NCBI GenBank assembly: GCA_037447655.1
Contig: JBBHKE010001156.1
Coordinates: 237,432-301,431, forward strand
Reading direction: 5' to 3'
From: Zygnema cylindricum
Lineage: Eukaryota; Streptophyta; Zygnematophyceae; Zygnematales; Zygnemataceae
DNA: 64,000 bases
This document shows, piece by piece, positions 34,410 to 44,171 of the stretch (the stretch's first letter is position 1; each line of letters begins with the position of its first letter). The notes beneath the pieces were generated by a model. That model was not told the origin of the DNA. It worked only from the letters and a program-made list of their open reading frames with translations, and did no database searches. The position numbers were made by a program, and so were the translations under genes.

Positions 34410-35499
34410 TGTTGTTCTTTGGTCTAAAATAGACCGCAGAAGCGACCCAAACTATCATGCAAGAAGCTAAGCAAAAATAGGTCGACGAACAATCATTTGA
34501 AATGCATCCTCCATATGCGTACACAGACGCAACAAACAACATTTAGGGTTTCATGGAATAATCAACATAAATAAACCCTATGACAACATCTAAGGTTTGA
34601 TGGAATAATCAACATAAGCAAACCCTAGGACAAATGCATAAATAATGCATATCAAACAAACATAAAATAACATAAATAGATAATAACAAAAAAAGTGCAA
34701 TCTCACATAAACATTAAATAAAGAGAAGTATACCAATAAACACATTTACCCAAATGCATGACCTAATCGACAACCCTAAAAGTTTACATCTTCGGTCCCC
34801 ACTTTACTAACCAGCATTGATGATTAATTCGTAACAAAGCTCATTCCTATATATACACTTGTGAGCTGTCAACGAATCACAAAGTGTCAAAATAACCAAC
34901 GTAAATTACGTAACTGTCATTAAGTCATATTTAACCATAATAGCCAATTACTAAGAAACACTAATCGTAAGCGTACACCTGAAAGTCAAGCAATCGTAAG
35001 CGTACACTTGTCTACAAGTACGACATCGTACACACACAAATTAAACTATCGAAAACCCTAATTGATCACTTAAAATATAAACATCATAATCAACTCTAAT
35101 TTATTAATACATATACGACAAGAAAATGTTTCTTCAAATATTTACACCGACGATCCGTAAATCTCACGTGTCAAATACGATGCTCCGTACCGGCGGCGTC
35201 ACATTTAATAAATGCGGTCTGTCGCATTATGTTTCGTATGGCCGGCGTACTTTTTCAAACCCTTCGAATATTTCAAATCAAATCGCGAAGCGATCCGCCG
35301 TCCATTTTTATTTCGCATTCCGCATTTTTCGTACGCTTCTTCGCGTCACTTAATTTGTACTTTTACGTCACCTTAAAATCATCCGTACGATTACCCCCCA
35401 ATCCACAAATCTATTTGAACCACTATATTACATCCGGTTACTAAGTATGCGAACACGCGAGCGCACGCAGGTACGAAAATGAATCTTTCAAAAACAACA
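34410..35499 (-). repeat. Element G 5' LTR
   Basis: It is the right copy of the G LTR, 1090 bp. The ORFs of 60-75 codons it contains are the same as in the left copy and show no protein similarity. Confidence 0.88.
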
Positions 35500-35504
35500 C
35501 ATCC

Positions 35505-36779
35505 TACGCCATCTTACTAAAAGACTTACATGTCCTCATTTGCAGGTAGAAAGGGCATCCGATCTGTGGATGGCTCTTATAGAGATGTACCGAATTGGTA
35601 CGATCAGCAACAACAGCTGGATGATCAGAAAGTTAAGGGGTATGTATACAAAAGGGGGAAAATGTTGGATTTTTGCAATGAGCTTGCTACACTTTTCATG
35701 GAGCTAGAGAGTGCGCGAAAAGATTTTAGGGAAAAAGAAAAAGTTAACTGTTTACTGATGGAGTTACCCGATGAGTTTGAGAACATAGTCAACCGTGTGC
35801 AGGACTTGTCGAACTCAAGGTGGATATGGAACTCAGTGGTAGGGATGATTCTCCCTCGGGAGAATACGATTGAGATCCGAAGGGGAGGAAAGAGTGGCCA
35901 AGCCTTGGCAACTTCGACCGATTGGAGGAACAAGGATTCCCGGAAACCGGTCGAAAACTATGGGGGAAGGGAGCAGAAAAATCAGGCTGACGAGTTCGGG
36001 CCAAGGGCTCCCAAAGGTTTATGTCATTTTTGCAAGAAATCGGGGCACTATATGGCAGAGTGCACTAAGCTAACCAAGCTTCGGTTAAAGGAGGGACAGA
36101 CCAGTGGTACCTCGAGAGGAAAGAAAAAGGCCCTTCGACACAGGTACATGAGGCGGAATCCGAGGACGAGGACGATGAGCTCCTCTTGGATGAAGAGTTG
36201 GAGGCGAAAAACGAGGTCAAATTCCACAAGGCAGAAATGTGCTTACGGTGGATTGAAAGGTGAAGCAGGCTGGATTATAGATTCAGGTGCCTCCATGCTC
36301 ATGGGTAAGGATAGGCACCTGTTCACTAAGATAAGAAAGATTCCCACCGAAGAGATAGAGTATGGGGATGGGAGGATAGTCACCACTACTCTTGTAGGAT
36401 CGGTAGATCTGAAAGTGTTATTAGAAGGAAAGACATCCATAGTAACATTCTCCGATGTATTGTTTATTCCGGAGCTGAACAAAAACCTCATCTCTACATC
36501 TGTATTAGATAATAAGGGTTTTTTTACTAGCAATAGGGAAGGAGTCTTTACTGCTAGTTTTGAGAAGTATGTCTATTTCATTGCTGAGAAAGGTAGCCAT
36601 GAGATGTTTAGGTTGATTTTAAGTAATGAAACGAAGAAACTTTATTATGCTGGTGTTCATGATATTATGATGTGGCATAAGAGGCTTGGGCATGTTAATC
36701 TAGATTAGTTAAGAGAGATGAAAAATATGGGAGTGGTGGAAGGGATTCAGTTCAGTGAGAGTGAAAATATAAGTGATTG
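35505..36779 (+). pseudogene. Copia B2 gag-protease, second part
   Basis: It continues the gag frame after G: Gag core (CNELATLFMELESARK, LPDEFENIVNRVQDL), zinc knuckle CHFCKKSGHYMAEC, and protease site IIDSGAS followed by MLMGK where relatives have MHMCK. Then come the GAG-pre-integrase block MMWHKRLGHVNLD and a TAG at 36706. There is a frame disturbance near 35620 and an altered reading frame between the zinc knuckle and protease (about 36130-36230). It ends at GATTG, where the B3 LTR starts. Confidence 0.83.
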
Positions 36780-37823
36780 TGTAGAAATTAATGGTTTTTA
36801 AAGTATTTTCTAGGTCAAAAATTCAGAAAGAAGCCGAGGGAGTCTACCTCTAACTTCTCTCTCCAACTCTCAAACTTGTTGCGGTCACTGAGAAATTGGA
36901 GAGGAAGCTAGAGCCATGGCTACCTAGGCTATCCTGAGGATTATAGGAAAAATATATTTGGGGTTTATTAAGTAAAAATATATGTGGGGGCCACAGGATT
37001 TTAACCTGGTACCTGCCCGACGCCAAGCTGCCGGTAGCCGGTAACCTTAGCTGTTAAGTCTTGAAGTAGTGTTACGTACTATATAGTTTGATAACTATTT
37101 AAACATAATACGTAGGATAAATCATTAAACTATAATTGTTTACGGGATACATAGAACCGGTAGTGTAAAAGTAAGAATTGCGGTACGGATAAGAAATCAA
37201 TACCGCGCATTGATTTCGTAAGCAAAACAAATACCGCGCATGTATTTATTACGGCTCCGATCAAATGTGAATTTAATCGGACGGCCACAATTAGCGCCGA
37301 GATCTCGGAAGAAGAATTCGGCGGTTTGCGGGCATCGCCACATCGGATGACACGTGGCGAAATTACATTGGATTGTGGTATCTCCGGAGATTACGAAACC
37401 GAATCCATATATGACATGAGTCGACATTTAGGCCATGTTGTACAATTTCTGTACATAAAGTACACCGCCGACTGTACTTTTGTGTACGGAGGAGAAATTT
37501 GATTGGTTCCGTACATCAGTAGATAGAGTTTGTGAGAGAGATAGGACTTAGAAAAATTAGGAGATAGGTTCCTCTCTCCCAGAGAGCTTCTGTACAAAAG
37601 GTCAACTTTGACCCTCCATAACTTACTACTCAGGGGAGCAAATTCAGAGATTCTTTTTACTATCGACTCAAGGGAGTCTTCCCTTCACAAAGGTGGAAGT
37701 GGTCAGAGTTTTTGTCTGCCATGGTGGAAGTTATTTTTGCTGAAACACTAACGGGTCAAGATTATCTTAGAGGCTTCTTGGAAGCTATCCACTCTCAGGA
37801 CTTATCGAGGTCTCAGAGTTTAA
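36780..37823 (+). repeat. Copia B3 5' LTR (third LTR, no partner)
   Basis: This 1044-bp LTR starts TGTAGAAATTAATGG and is clearly more diverged from the two outer B2 LTRs than they are from each other. The LTR-borne start codon is changed (ATC at 37804). The primer site GGTTCTGGGCCCACC (37824 on) has one mismatch to the family site. Confidence 0.85.
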
Positions 37824-39827
37824 GGTTCTGGGCCCACCCTCTAGGGTACCAATCTTTAATGGAACTGGCTTCATATAGTGGGAAAGTATGATGATAGGAG
37901 CTCAATGCGAAAAAAGGTTTTGGGGGATAGTGAGTGGACGTTTGGGGCGTCCATCAAGTCTTGGAATTCCTCCAGGGTTTGGAGGAAGCAAATTCACCAG
38001 GAAAGAGGATCCACCTTCAACGGAGGAAACAAAAGAACGAGAGGTGGTTGACAAAGGAAAGGAGAAGGAGACGACCACACCAATAAAAACTGGTTCGGCA
38101 TTCATGTCACCTATTCTAAGGAACGAGAAGAATGATACTCAAACCTGAGACTTCAACAATATGGCGGCAAAGCACTTCATCCTACGCCATCTCACTCAAG
38201 GACTTGCATGTCCTCATTTGCAGGTAGAAAGGGCATCCGATTTTTGGATGGCTCTCATAGAGATGTACCGAAGTGGTACGATTCAGGAACAACAGTTGGA
38301 TGATCAGAAAGTTAAAGAGTATGTATACAAAGGGGGAAATATGTTGGATTTTTGCAATGAGCTTGCTACACTCTTCATGGAGCTTGAGAGTGCGGGAAAA
38401 GATTTTAGTGAAAAAGTAAAGGTTAACTGTTTACTAATGAAGCTACCTGATGAGTTCGACAACAATGTCAACCGTGTGCAAGGCTTGCCGGACTCAAGGT
38501 GGATATGGAACTCAGTGGTAAGGATGATTCTCGTTCGAGAGAATACGATTGAGATCTGAAGGGGAGGAAAGAGTGGCCAAGCCTTGGCAACAGCGACTGA
38601 TTGGAGGAACAATGATTCCCAAAAACCGGTCGGAAACTATGGGGGTAGGGAGCAGAAAAAACAGGCCGACGAGTTCGAACCAAGGGCTCCGAAAGGTTTA
38701 TGTCATTTTTGTAAGAAACTTGGGCACTATATGGCAGAGTGCACTAAGCTAACCAAGCTTCAGTTAAAAGAGGGGCAGACCGGTGGTACCCCGAGTGGAA
38801 AGAAAAAGGCCCTTGTCACACAAGTACTTGAGGCGGAATCCGAGGACAAGGACGATGAGCTCCTTTTGGATGAGGAGTTGGAGGCGAAAAATGAGGTCGA
38901 AATTTCACGAAGGCAGAAATGTGCTTACGGTGGATTGAAAGGTGAAGCAGGCTGGATTATAGACTCAGGTGCCTCCAAGCACATGTGTAAGGATATGCAC
39001 CTGTTCACTAAGGTAAGAAAGATTCCCACCGTAGAGATAGAGTACGCGGATGGGAAGATAGTCACCAGTACTCTTGTAGGATCGCTAGATCTGAAAGTGT
39101 TATTAGAAGGAAAGACATCCATATTAACATTCTCCGATGAATTGTTTATTCCGGAGCTGAACAAAAACCTTATCTCTACATCTATATTAGATGATAAGGG
39201 TTTTTTCACTAGCACTAGGGAAGGAGTCTTTACTGCTAGTTTTAAGGAGGATGTCTATTTCATTGCTGAGAAAGGTAGCCATGGGATGTTTAGGCTGATC
39301 TTATGTAACGAAACGAAGAAACTTTATTATGTTGGTGTTCATGATATTATGATGTGGTATAAGAGGCTTGGGCATGTGAATCTAGATAAGTTAAGAGAGA
39401 TGAAAAAGATGGGAGTGGTGGAAGGGATTCAGTTCAGTGAGAGTGATGATATAAGTGATTGTAGTGGATGTGCTCAAGGTAAAGCACAAAGATTACCCTT
39501 TCCTAAAACAGCCACCTATAACGGAGAAAATATTCTAGATCTAGTACACACAGTTATTTGGGGACCAGCTAAACTGCCCTCACCGGGGGGGAAGAGATTT
39601 ATGATGACTATAACTGATGATTGGTCTCGGTATTCCCGGGTGTATTTTTTGAAAAACAAGTCAGAAGCTCAGGATTGTTTTAGACAATATAAAGCCAAAA
39701 ACTCAATGAAACTCCAATCAAGAGAATACGGAGTGACAATGGTGGAGAGTATACTTCTAACCAGTTTGAGGTTTTTCTGAGGGAAGACGGGGTCCAACAC
39801 CAAAAGACAGTTCCAGAAAACCCGGAA
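37824..39827 (+). pseudogene. Copia B3 gag, protease and integrase start
   Basis: It reads Gag (WESMMIGAQCEKRFWGIVSG; MAAKHFILRHLTQGLACPHL), zinc knuckle CHFCKKLGHYMAEC, protease IIDSGASKHMCKD (near 38960), GAG-pre-integrase RLGHVNLDKL, and the integrase core LVHTVIWGP, where the catalytic Asp reads Val. A frame change near 39700 follows, then PENPEQN-like codons up to the A3 insertion. Stops are present near 37880, 38146 and 38557. The next part is at 44172. Confidence 0.83.
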
Positions 39828-39832
39828 CAGAA

Positions 39833-41025
39833 TGAAACTCTGAGACCTCCATTGGCCCTCAGAGTATGCAGATCCAAAAGAAGCTAATCTAGATAGTGCC
39901 GACTCCAAGTTGATATAAACCCAAGTGACTGACCCCTTGACAGTCAGAACCCCAATATAGATTCACCCCTGTGAAATAACACTTTCTGTGTGCTCAGTTC
40001 TACCACAGAATGCAAAGTTAGAATATGAGATTTGGACACATTCACCCACTTTGACTTTCCCTTAGAAATGCAGCCACCCTTGCAGACAAAAACTCTGACC
40101 GACTACACCCCTGAGTAGCTTGGACTCCCCTGAGTCCGCAACAAAAAGAATCACAGAAAATGGTCAAGTAAATTGATCGTTATGGCTGCCCAAAGTTAGC
40201 CATTTATACAAGGTGCTTTCTTAGAGAGAGGGTCCTATCTGCCAAATTTTTCTAAGTCCTATCTCCCTCTAAAACTCTATCTACTGAAGTACGGCACTAA
40301 TTAAAACACTGTGTCGTACATAAAAGTACAGGTGCCGGTGTACTTTATGTACGGCCATAGTACGACATGGCCAAAATGTTGACACGTGTCATATCCGGAT
40401 TCGTTTCCGTAATCCCTGGAGTTGCCGCAATCCAATGTAGTGTTGCCACGTGTCACTCAATGTGGCGGTGATCGCAAACCGCCAAAATCGTACTCCGCGA
40501 TCTCGGCATCCTTCGCGGCCGTCGGATCAAATTTGGATTTCAATCGTGGCCGTCATAAATACATGCGCGGTATTCTTTCCGGCGTTAAACAAATCGCGCG
40601 GTATTTATTTCGTATCTGTACCGTAAGTCGTACTTTACACAACTGTCTCTATGCAGTATGCATATAGTTATAGTTAAATGAATTAGTCTTATTGTAACTG
40701 TTTAAATTAATATGATACCCCATAACTTGTAATATGTAATTTAGACTATCTGGATAAGGTAACCGGCTATTGCCGGTGTGACGACTGACAATTACCAGGT
40801 TCAAATCCTGGCTCTGTCAAAATTCCCTTTTAGAGAAAACCCTATAAAACAACTGCCTGTCTCTCTCTAGACAGCAGAGGCAGCCATGGCTAACTATTCC
40901 TCCAGTCTTCAGTGACTGCGACAAGTGTGGGGACTTGAGGAGGAGTTAGAGGCAGGCTGTCAATATCTACTATTTTGCATTTTATTTTGCAATTTCTAGA
41001 CCTAGAAAATACTTGAATTCCAACA
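39833..41025 (-). repeat. Copia A3 3' LTR
   Basis: The left copy starts TGTTGGAATTC at 41025 on the minus strand. A T-arm-like hairpin CCAGGTTCAAATCCTGG is at 40795-40811. By eye it differs from the 5' LTR at a few percent of positions. Confidence 0.9.
40795..40811 (+). repeat. tRNA T-arm-like hairpin in LTR (antisense to element)
   Basis: It has a 5-bp stem CCAGG/CCTGG and the 7-nt loop TTCAAAT, which fits the tRNA T-loop and box B pattern. A second copy is in the 5' LTR (43935-43951). Related versions, always antisense to the element, are in B1 (7149-7165), B2 (31173-31188), A2 (about 18597-18615), B4 and the LTR at the window end. Confidence 0.65.
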
Positions 41026-41054
41026 CTTCCCTTATTTTCAAGTCTATTTTTCTT

Positions 41055-42992
41055 TCAACTTCCACAAACAAGTAAACAAACATCCCCTTGATTTTTTTTC
41101 CTTTTTCCTTTTCCTTTCATAAAACTTAAGTATTTAACACAGTGCATTAAATGAACTGAAATAATAATTGCATCACACATTTTATTTAACATCCCACTTT
41201 TCATAAATCCGAGCAAAGATTTTATCCACTTCATCACTCTTTTATCCACACACAAAAAGATTTCCCTCTTGCGATCCAAACAGCCAGCCCCATCTCCAAT
41301 CTGCAACATACACCCAGATGCTAACCCTTTTACAGGCACATCTTCACAAGTGACATCACACCAAGTAGTGATGTCAAATCCATCCACCCCCAAATATTCC
41401 CAAAAAACACTAGTCCCCACTAAGTTCCTCATAAGATCTACATCTTTCGTACTCATATTTTTATCCATGATACTTACCCCATTTTCTGAACTTCCCTCAC
41501 TCTCTCCCATGTAATTCTTTCCACTATTACTTTCTAATTTAATTCCCAATAAATATTTCTTCCCCCCTAAACCTTTAATCAAATATTTCTCTTCTCCCCT
41601 ATCCTTTAAAACCTCTTCGAGTTTCACTTCTCCCCTTTCCTCGGAATCCGTTGAAGTCTCCCTTTCCGACCAGTTTTCTGTTTCCCTATTATCTATAAAA
41701 TTATCCTCATTAATTTTATCTTTCCCGTTTTCACTTATGGATCCTAGAACTGACTTTCTCATTTCTAAGTTATACACTCTACACTCCACGACATCCTCAA
41801 GTACCTCCTCTCTCTTTACTTCCCTTATACCTCCAAAAGCACACTGTTGCCTTCGTGCAATTACTGTGTGCTTTTCTCTCTTCCCCATACTACTAATCCG
41901 GAGAAGCTCTAAAATATCTTCATCCTCTTTCTCCTCTTCCCCTTCTTCCTCCTCATCCACATTCCAACTTCTAAGTTTTTCCAAACAAGGGCATTCCTCC
42001 ATATAATGACCCGGTTCCCTACAAAAGAAGCAAACCCACTTTTTCAAAGCTCCCCTTTCTTTTCCTCTCCCTCTCTTTCCACCAAAGTTCCGATAAGGTT
42101 TACCTTTGTCTTTCTTTCTCTCATCACGCTTCCGCTCGTCACCGCCGTTCCTCTCATCACGCTTCCGCCAATCACCACCAGCTGAAAATGCATTGACCCT
42201 GTCCCTTTCCCTACGAAGCTCCAAAGTGCATTCCCTCACAAGAATTATCCCCATGGTAAAGCTCCAAGTCCATGAGGAGCCATCCATTGCCTGCATACGA
42301 CAAATGATGTTTTCGTACTCATCTGGGAGTTTCATAATTAGTGTATTAATCTTACTCTCCTCAAATTCTACATATCCCGCACTAGTAAGCTCAACATATA
42401 ACGCAGCAATATCATTGCAAAACTCTATCATGCTACCGCCTTTATAAACGTAGGCATCTATTTCTTGCTTTACTAATTGCTGCCTCTGAATAGTCTCACT
42501 CTTATAAATCTGAGTTTGTGCTTCCCATATCTCTGAAGACTTGGTTAGACTTAAAAGAGTGATAGCTATCGACTTAGACACATATCTAAGTATGAGATGT
42601 TTTGCTATAGTGTTTTTGTATTCCCATATTTTTGTGTCATTTTCTTCAGTTTTAATCCCTACATGTGGTACCATAGCTGAGAGCCTAGCTCCCCTCACCA
42701 TAGGTGTCCCTTTTTCCTTCTCCCCTATTTCCCCATCCACGGAAAGGTTTTTCCCTTCACCTTCCGTTGCATCTGAACTCCGGATGATATTCTGGGCAGT
42801 CTCAGATGATTCTCCGTAGTAAGCTCCTCCAAAGCCAGGTGGCGGACATCTCACTTGTCCCGCAAAAATTCCCCATAAGTGCTTCTCGAAAAGCAATCCC
42901 TCTATTGTAAACGCCCAATACGTGAAGCCTGTTCCATCAAACATAGGCACCCTAGATGGTGGGCCCATAACCTGAAACTGTGAGACCTCCAT
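41055..42992 (-). CDS. Copia A3 Gag-like protein fused to RNase H remnant (intact)
   Basis: This is a 645-residue open frame. It starts at the ATG inside the 5' LTR (20 nt before its end) and reads through the primer site (QVMGPPSR). Residues 1-250 are copia Gag (UBN2-like; KHLILRYVSKSIAITLL, YKSETIQRQQLV). Residues 275-315 are a basic linker and 321-334 the zinc knuckle CFFCREPGHYMEEC. Residues 346-360 are a Glu/Asp run. Residues 380-390 (RRQQCAFGGIR) match the B-family sequence just before its protease site. Residues 505-577 (NMSTKDVDLM; FDITTWCDVTCEDVPVKG; LQIGDGAGC) match the end of RT and start of RNase H in B. Protease, integrase and RT are therefore deleted. It is probably a structural protein of a non-autonomous element. 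Confidence 0.85.
   Translation of the reverse strand: MEVSQFQVMGPPSRVPMFDGTGFTYWAFTIEGLLFEKHLWGIFAGQVRCPPPGFGGAYYGESSETAQNIIRSSDATEGEGKNLSVDGEIGEKEKGTPMVRGARLSAMVPHVGIKTEENDTKIWEYKNTIAKHLILRYVSKSIAITLLSLTKSSEIWEAQTQIYKSETIQRQQLVKQEIDAYVYKGGSMIEFCNDIAALYVELTSAGYVEFEESKINTLIMKLPDEYENIICRMQAMDGSSWTWSFTMGIILVRECTLELRRERDRVNAFSAGGDWRKRDERNGGDERKRDERKKDKGKPYRNFGGKRGRGKERGALKKWVCFFCREPGHYMEECPCLEKLRSWNVDEEEEGEEEKEDEDILELLRISSMGKREKHTVIARRQQCAFGGIREVKREEVLEDVVECRVYNLEMRKSVLGSISENGKDKINEDNFIDNRETENWSERETSTDSEERGEVKLEEVLKDRGEEKYLIKGLGGKKYLLGIKLESNSGKNYMGESEGSSENGVSIMDKNMSTKDVDLMRNLVGTSVFWEYLGVDGFDITTWCDVTCEDVPVKGLASGCMLQIGDGAGCLDRKREIFLCVDKRVMKWIKSLLGFMKSGMLNKMCDAIIISVHLMHCVKYLSFMKGKGKRKKNQGDVCLLVCGS
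42957..42972 (-). other. A3 primer-binding site, anticodon-type
   Basis: The 16-nt GGTTATGGGCCCACCA on the minus strand is directly next to the LTR end and identical to A1 and A2. It is also codons 8-12 region of the Gag frame. Confidence 0.75.
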
Positions 42993-44166
42993 TGGCCCTC
43001 AGAGTATGCAGATCCAAAAGAAGCTAATCTAGATAGTGTTGACTCCAAGTTGATATAAACCCAAGTGACTGACCCCTTGACAGTCAGAACCCCAATATAG
43101 ATTCACCCCTGTGAAATAACACTTTCTGTGTGCTCAGTTCCACCACAGAATGCAAAGTTAGAATATGAGATTTGGACACATTCACCCACTTTGACTTTCC
43201 CTTAGAAATGCAGCCACCCTGGTAGACAAAAACTCTGACCGACTACACCCATGTGTAGCCTGGACTCCCTTGAGTCCGCAACAAAAAGAATCACTCAAAA
43301 TGGTCAAGTAAATTGATGGTTATCGCTGCCCAAAGTTAGCCATTTATACAAGGTGCTCTCTTAGAGAGAGGGTCCTATCTGCCAAATTTTTCTAAGTCCT
43401 ATCTCCCTCTAAAACTCTATCTACTGAAGAAAGGCACCAATTAAAACACTGTGTCGTACATAAAAGTACAGGTGCCGGTGTACTTTATGTACGGCCATAG
43501 TACGACATGGCCAAAATGTTGATACGTGTCATATCCGGATTCGTTTCCGTAATCCCCGGAGTTACCGCAATCCAATGTAGTGTAGCCACGTGTAACTCAA
43601 TGTGGCGGTGATCGCAAACCGCCAAAATCGTACTCCGCGATCTCGGCATCCTTTGCGGCCGTCCGATCAAATTTGGATTTCAATCGTGGCCGTCATAAAT
43701 ACATGCGCGGTATTCTTTCCGGCGTTAAACAAATCGCGCGGTATTTATTTCGTATCCGTACCGTAAGTCGTACTTTACACAACTGTCTCTTTGCAGTATG
43801 CATATAGTTATAGTTAAATGAATTAGTCTTATTGTAACTGTTTAAATTAATATGATACCCCATAACTTGTAATATGTAATTTAGACTATCTGGATAAGGT
43901 AACCGGCTATTGCCGGTGTGACGACTCACAATTACCAGGTTCAAATCCTGGCTCTGTCAAAATTCCCTTTTAGAGAAAACCCTATAAAACAACTGCCTGT
44001 CTCTCTCTAGACAGCACAGGCAGCCATGGCTAACTCTTCCTCCAGTCTTCAGTAACTGCGACAAGTGTGGGGACTTAAGGAGGAGTTAGAGGCAGGCTGT
44101 CAATATCTACTATTTTGCTTTTTTTTTTTGCAATCTCTAGACCTAGAAAATACTTGAATTCCAACA
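42973..44166 (-). repeat. Copia A3 5' LTR
   Basis: It is 1194 bp, ends TCACAGTTTCA, and contains the ATG of gag at 42992. A reversed TATAAAT motif is at 43342-43348, the probable promoter. Confidence 0.92.
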
Positions 44167-44171
44167 CAGAA

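Larger units (their letters stand above)
32365..35499 (-). mobile_element. Element G: non-coding LTR element (LARD-like)
   Basis: It has LTRs 32365-33451 and 34410-35499 (about 1.09 kb, nearly identical by eye), flanked by the exact duplication CATCC (32360-32364, 35500-35504). On the minus strand the LTR begins TGTTGTTTTTGGAAG and ends AAGAACAACA. The primer site is GGTTATGGGCCCAC (34409-34394), of the same anticodon type, and the polypurine tract is AAATCTTCGGGGGAG (33466-33452). The internal 942 bp carry no coding similarity. Confidence 0.9.
39833..44166 (-). mobile_element. Copia A3: complete gag-only element with intact ORF
   Basis: This is a 4334-bp element on the minus strand, with LTRs 39833-41025 and 42973-44166 (about 1193 bp each). 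The exact duplication CAGAA is at 39828-39832 and 44167-44171. It sits in the integrase coding region of B3 at the PEQNG codons. The internal region consists of primer site, one 645-codon ORF, and polypurine tract. Confidence 0.93.
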
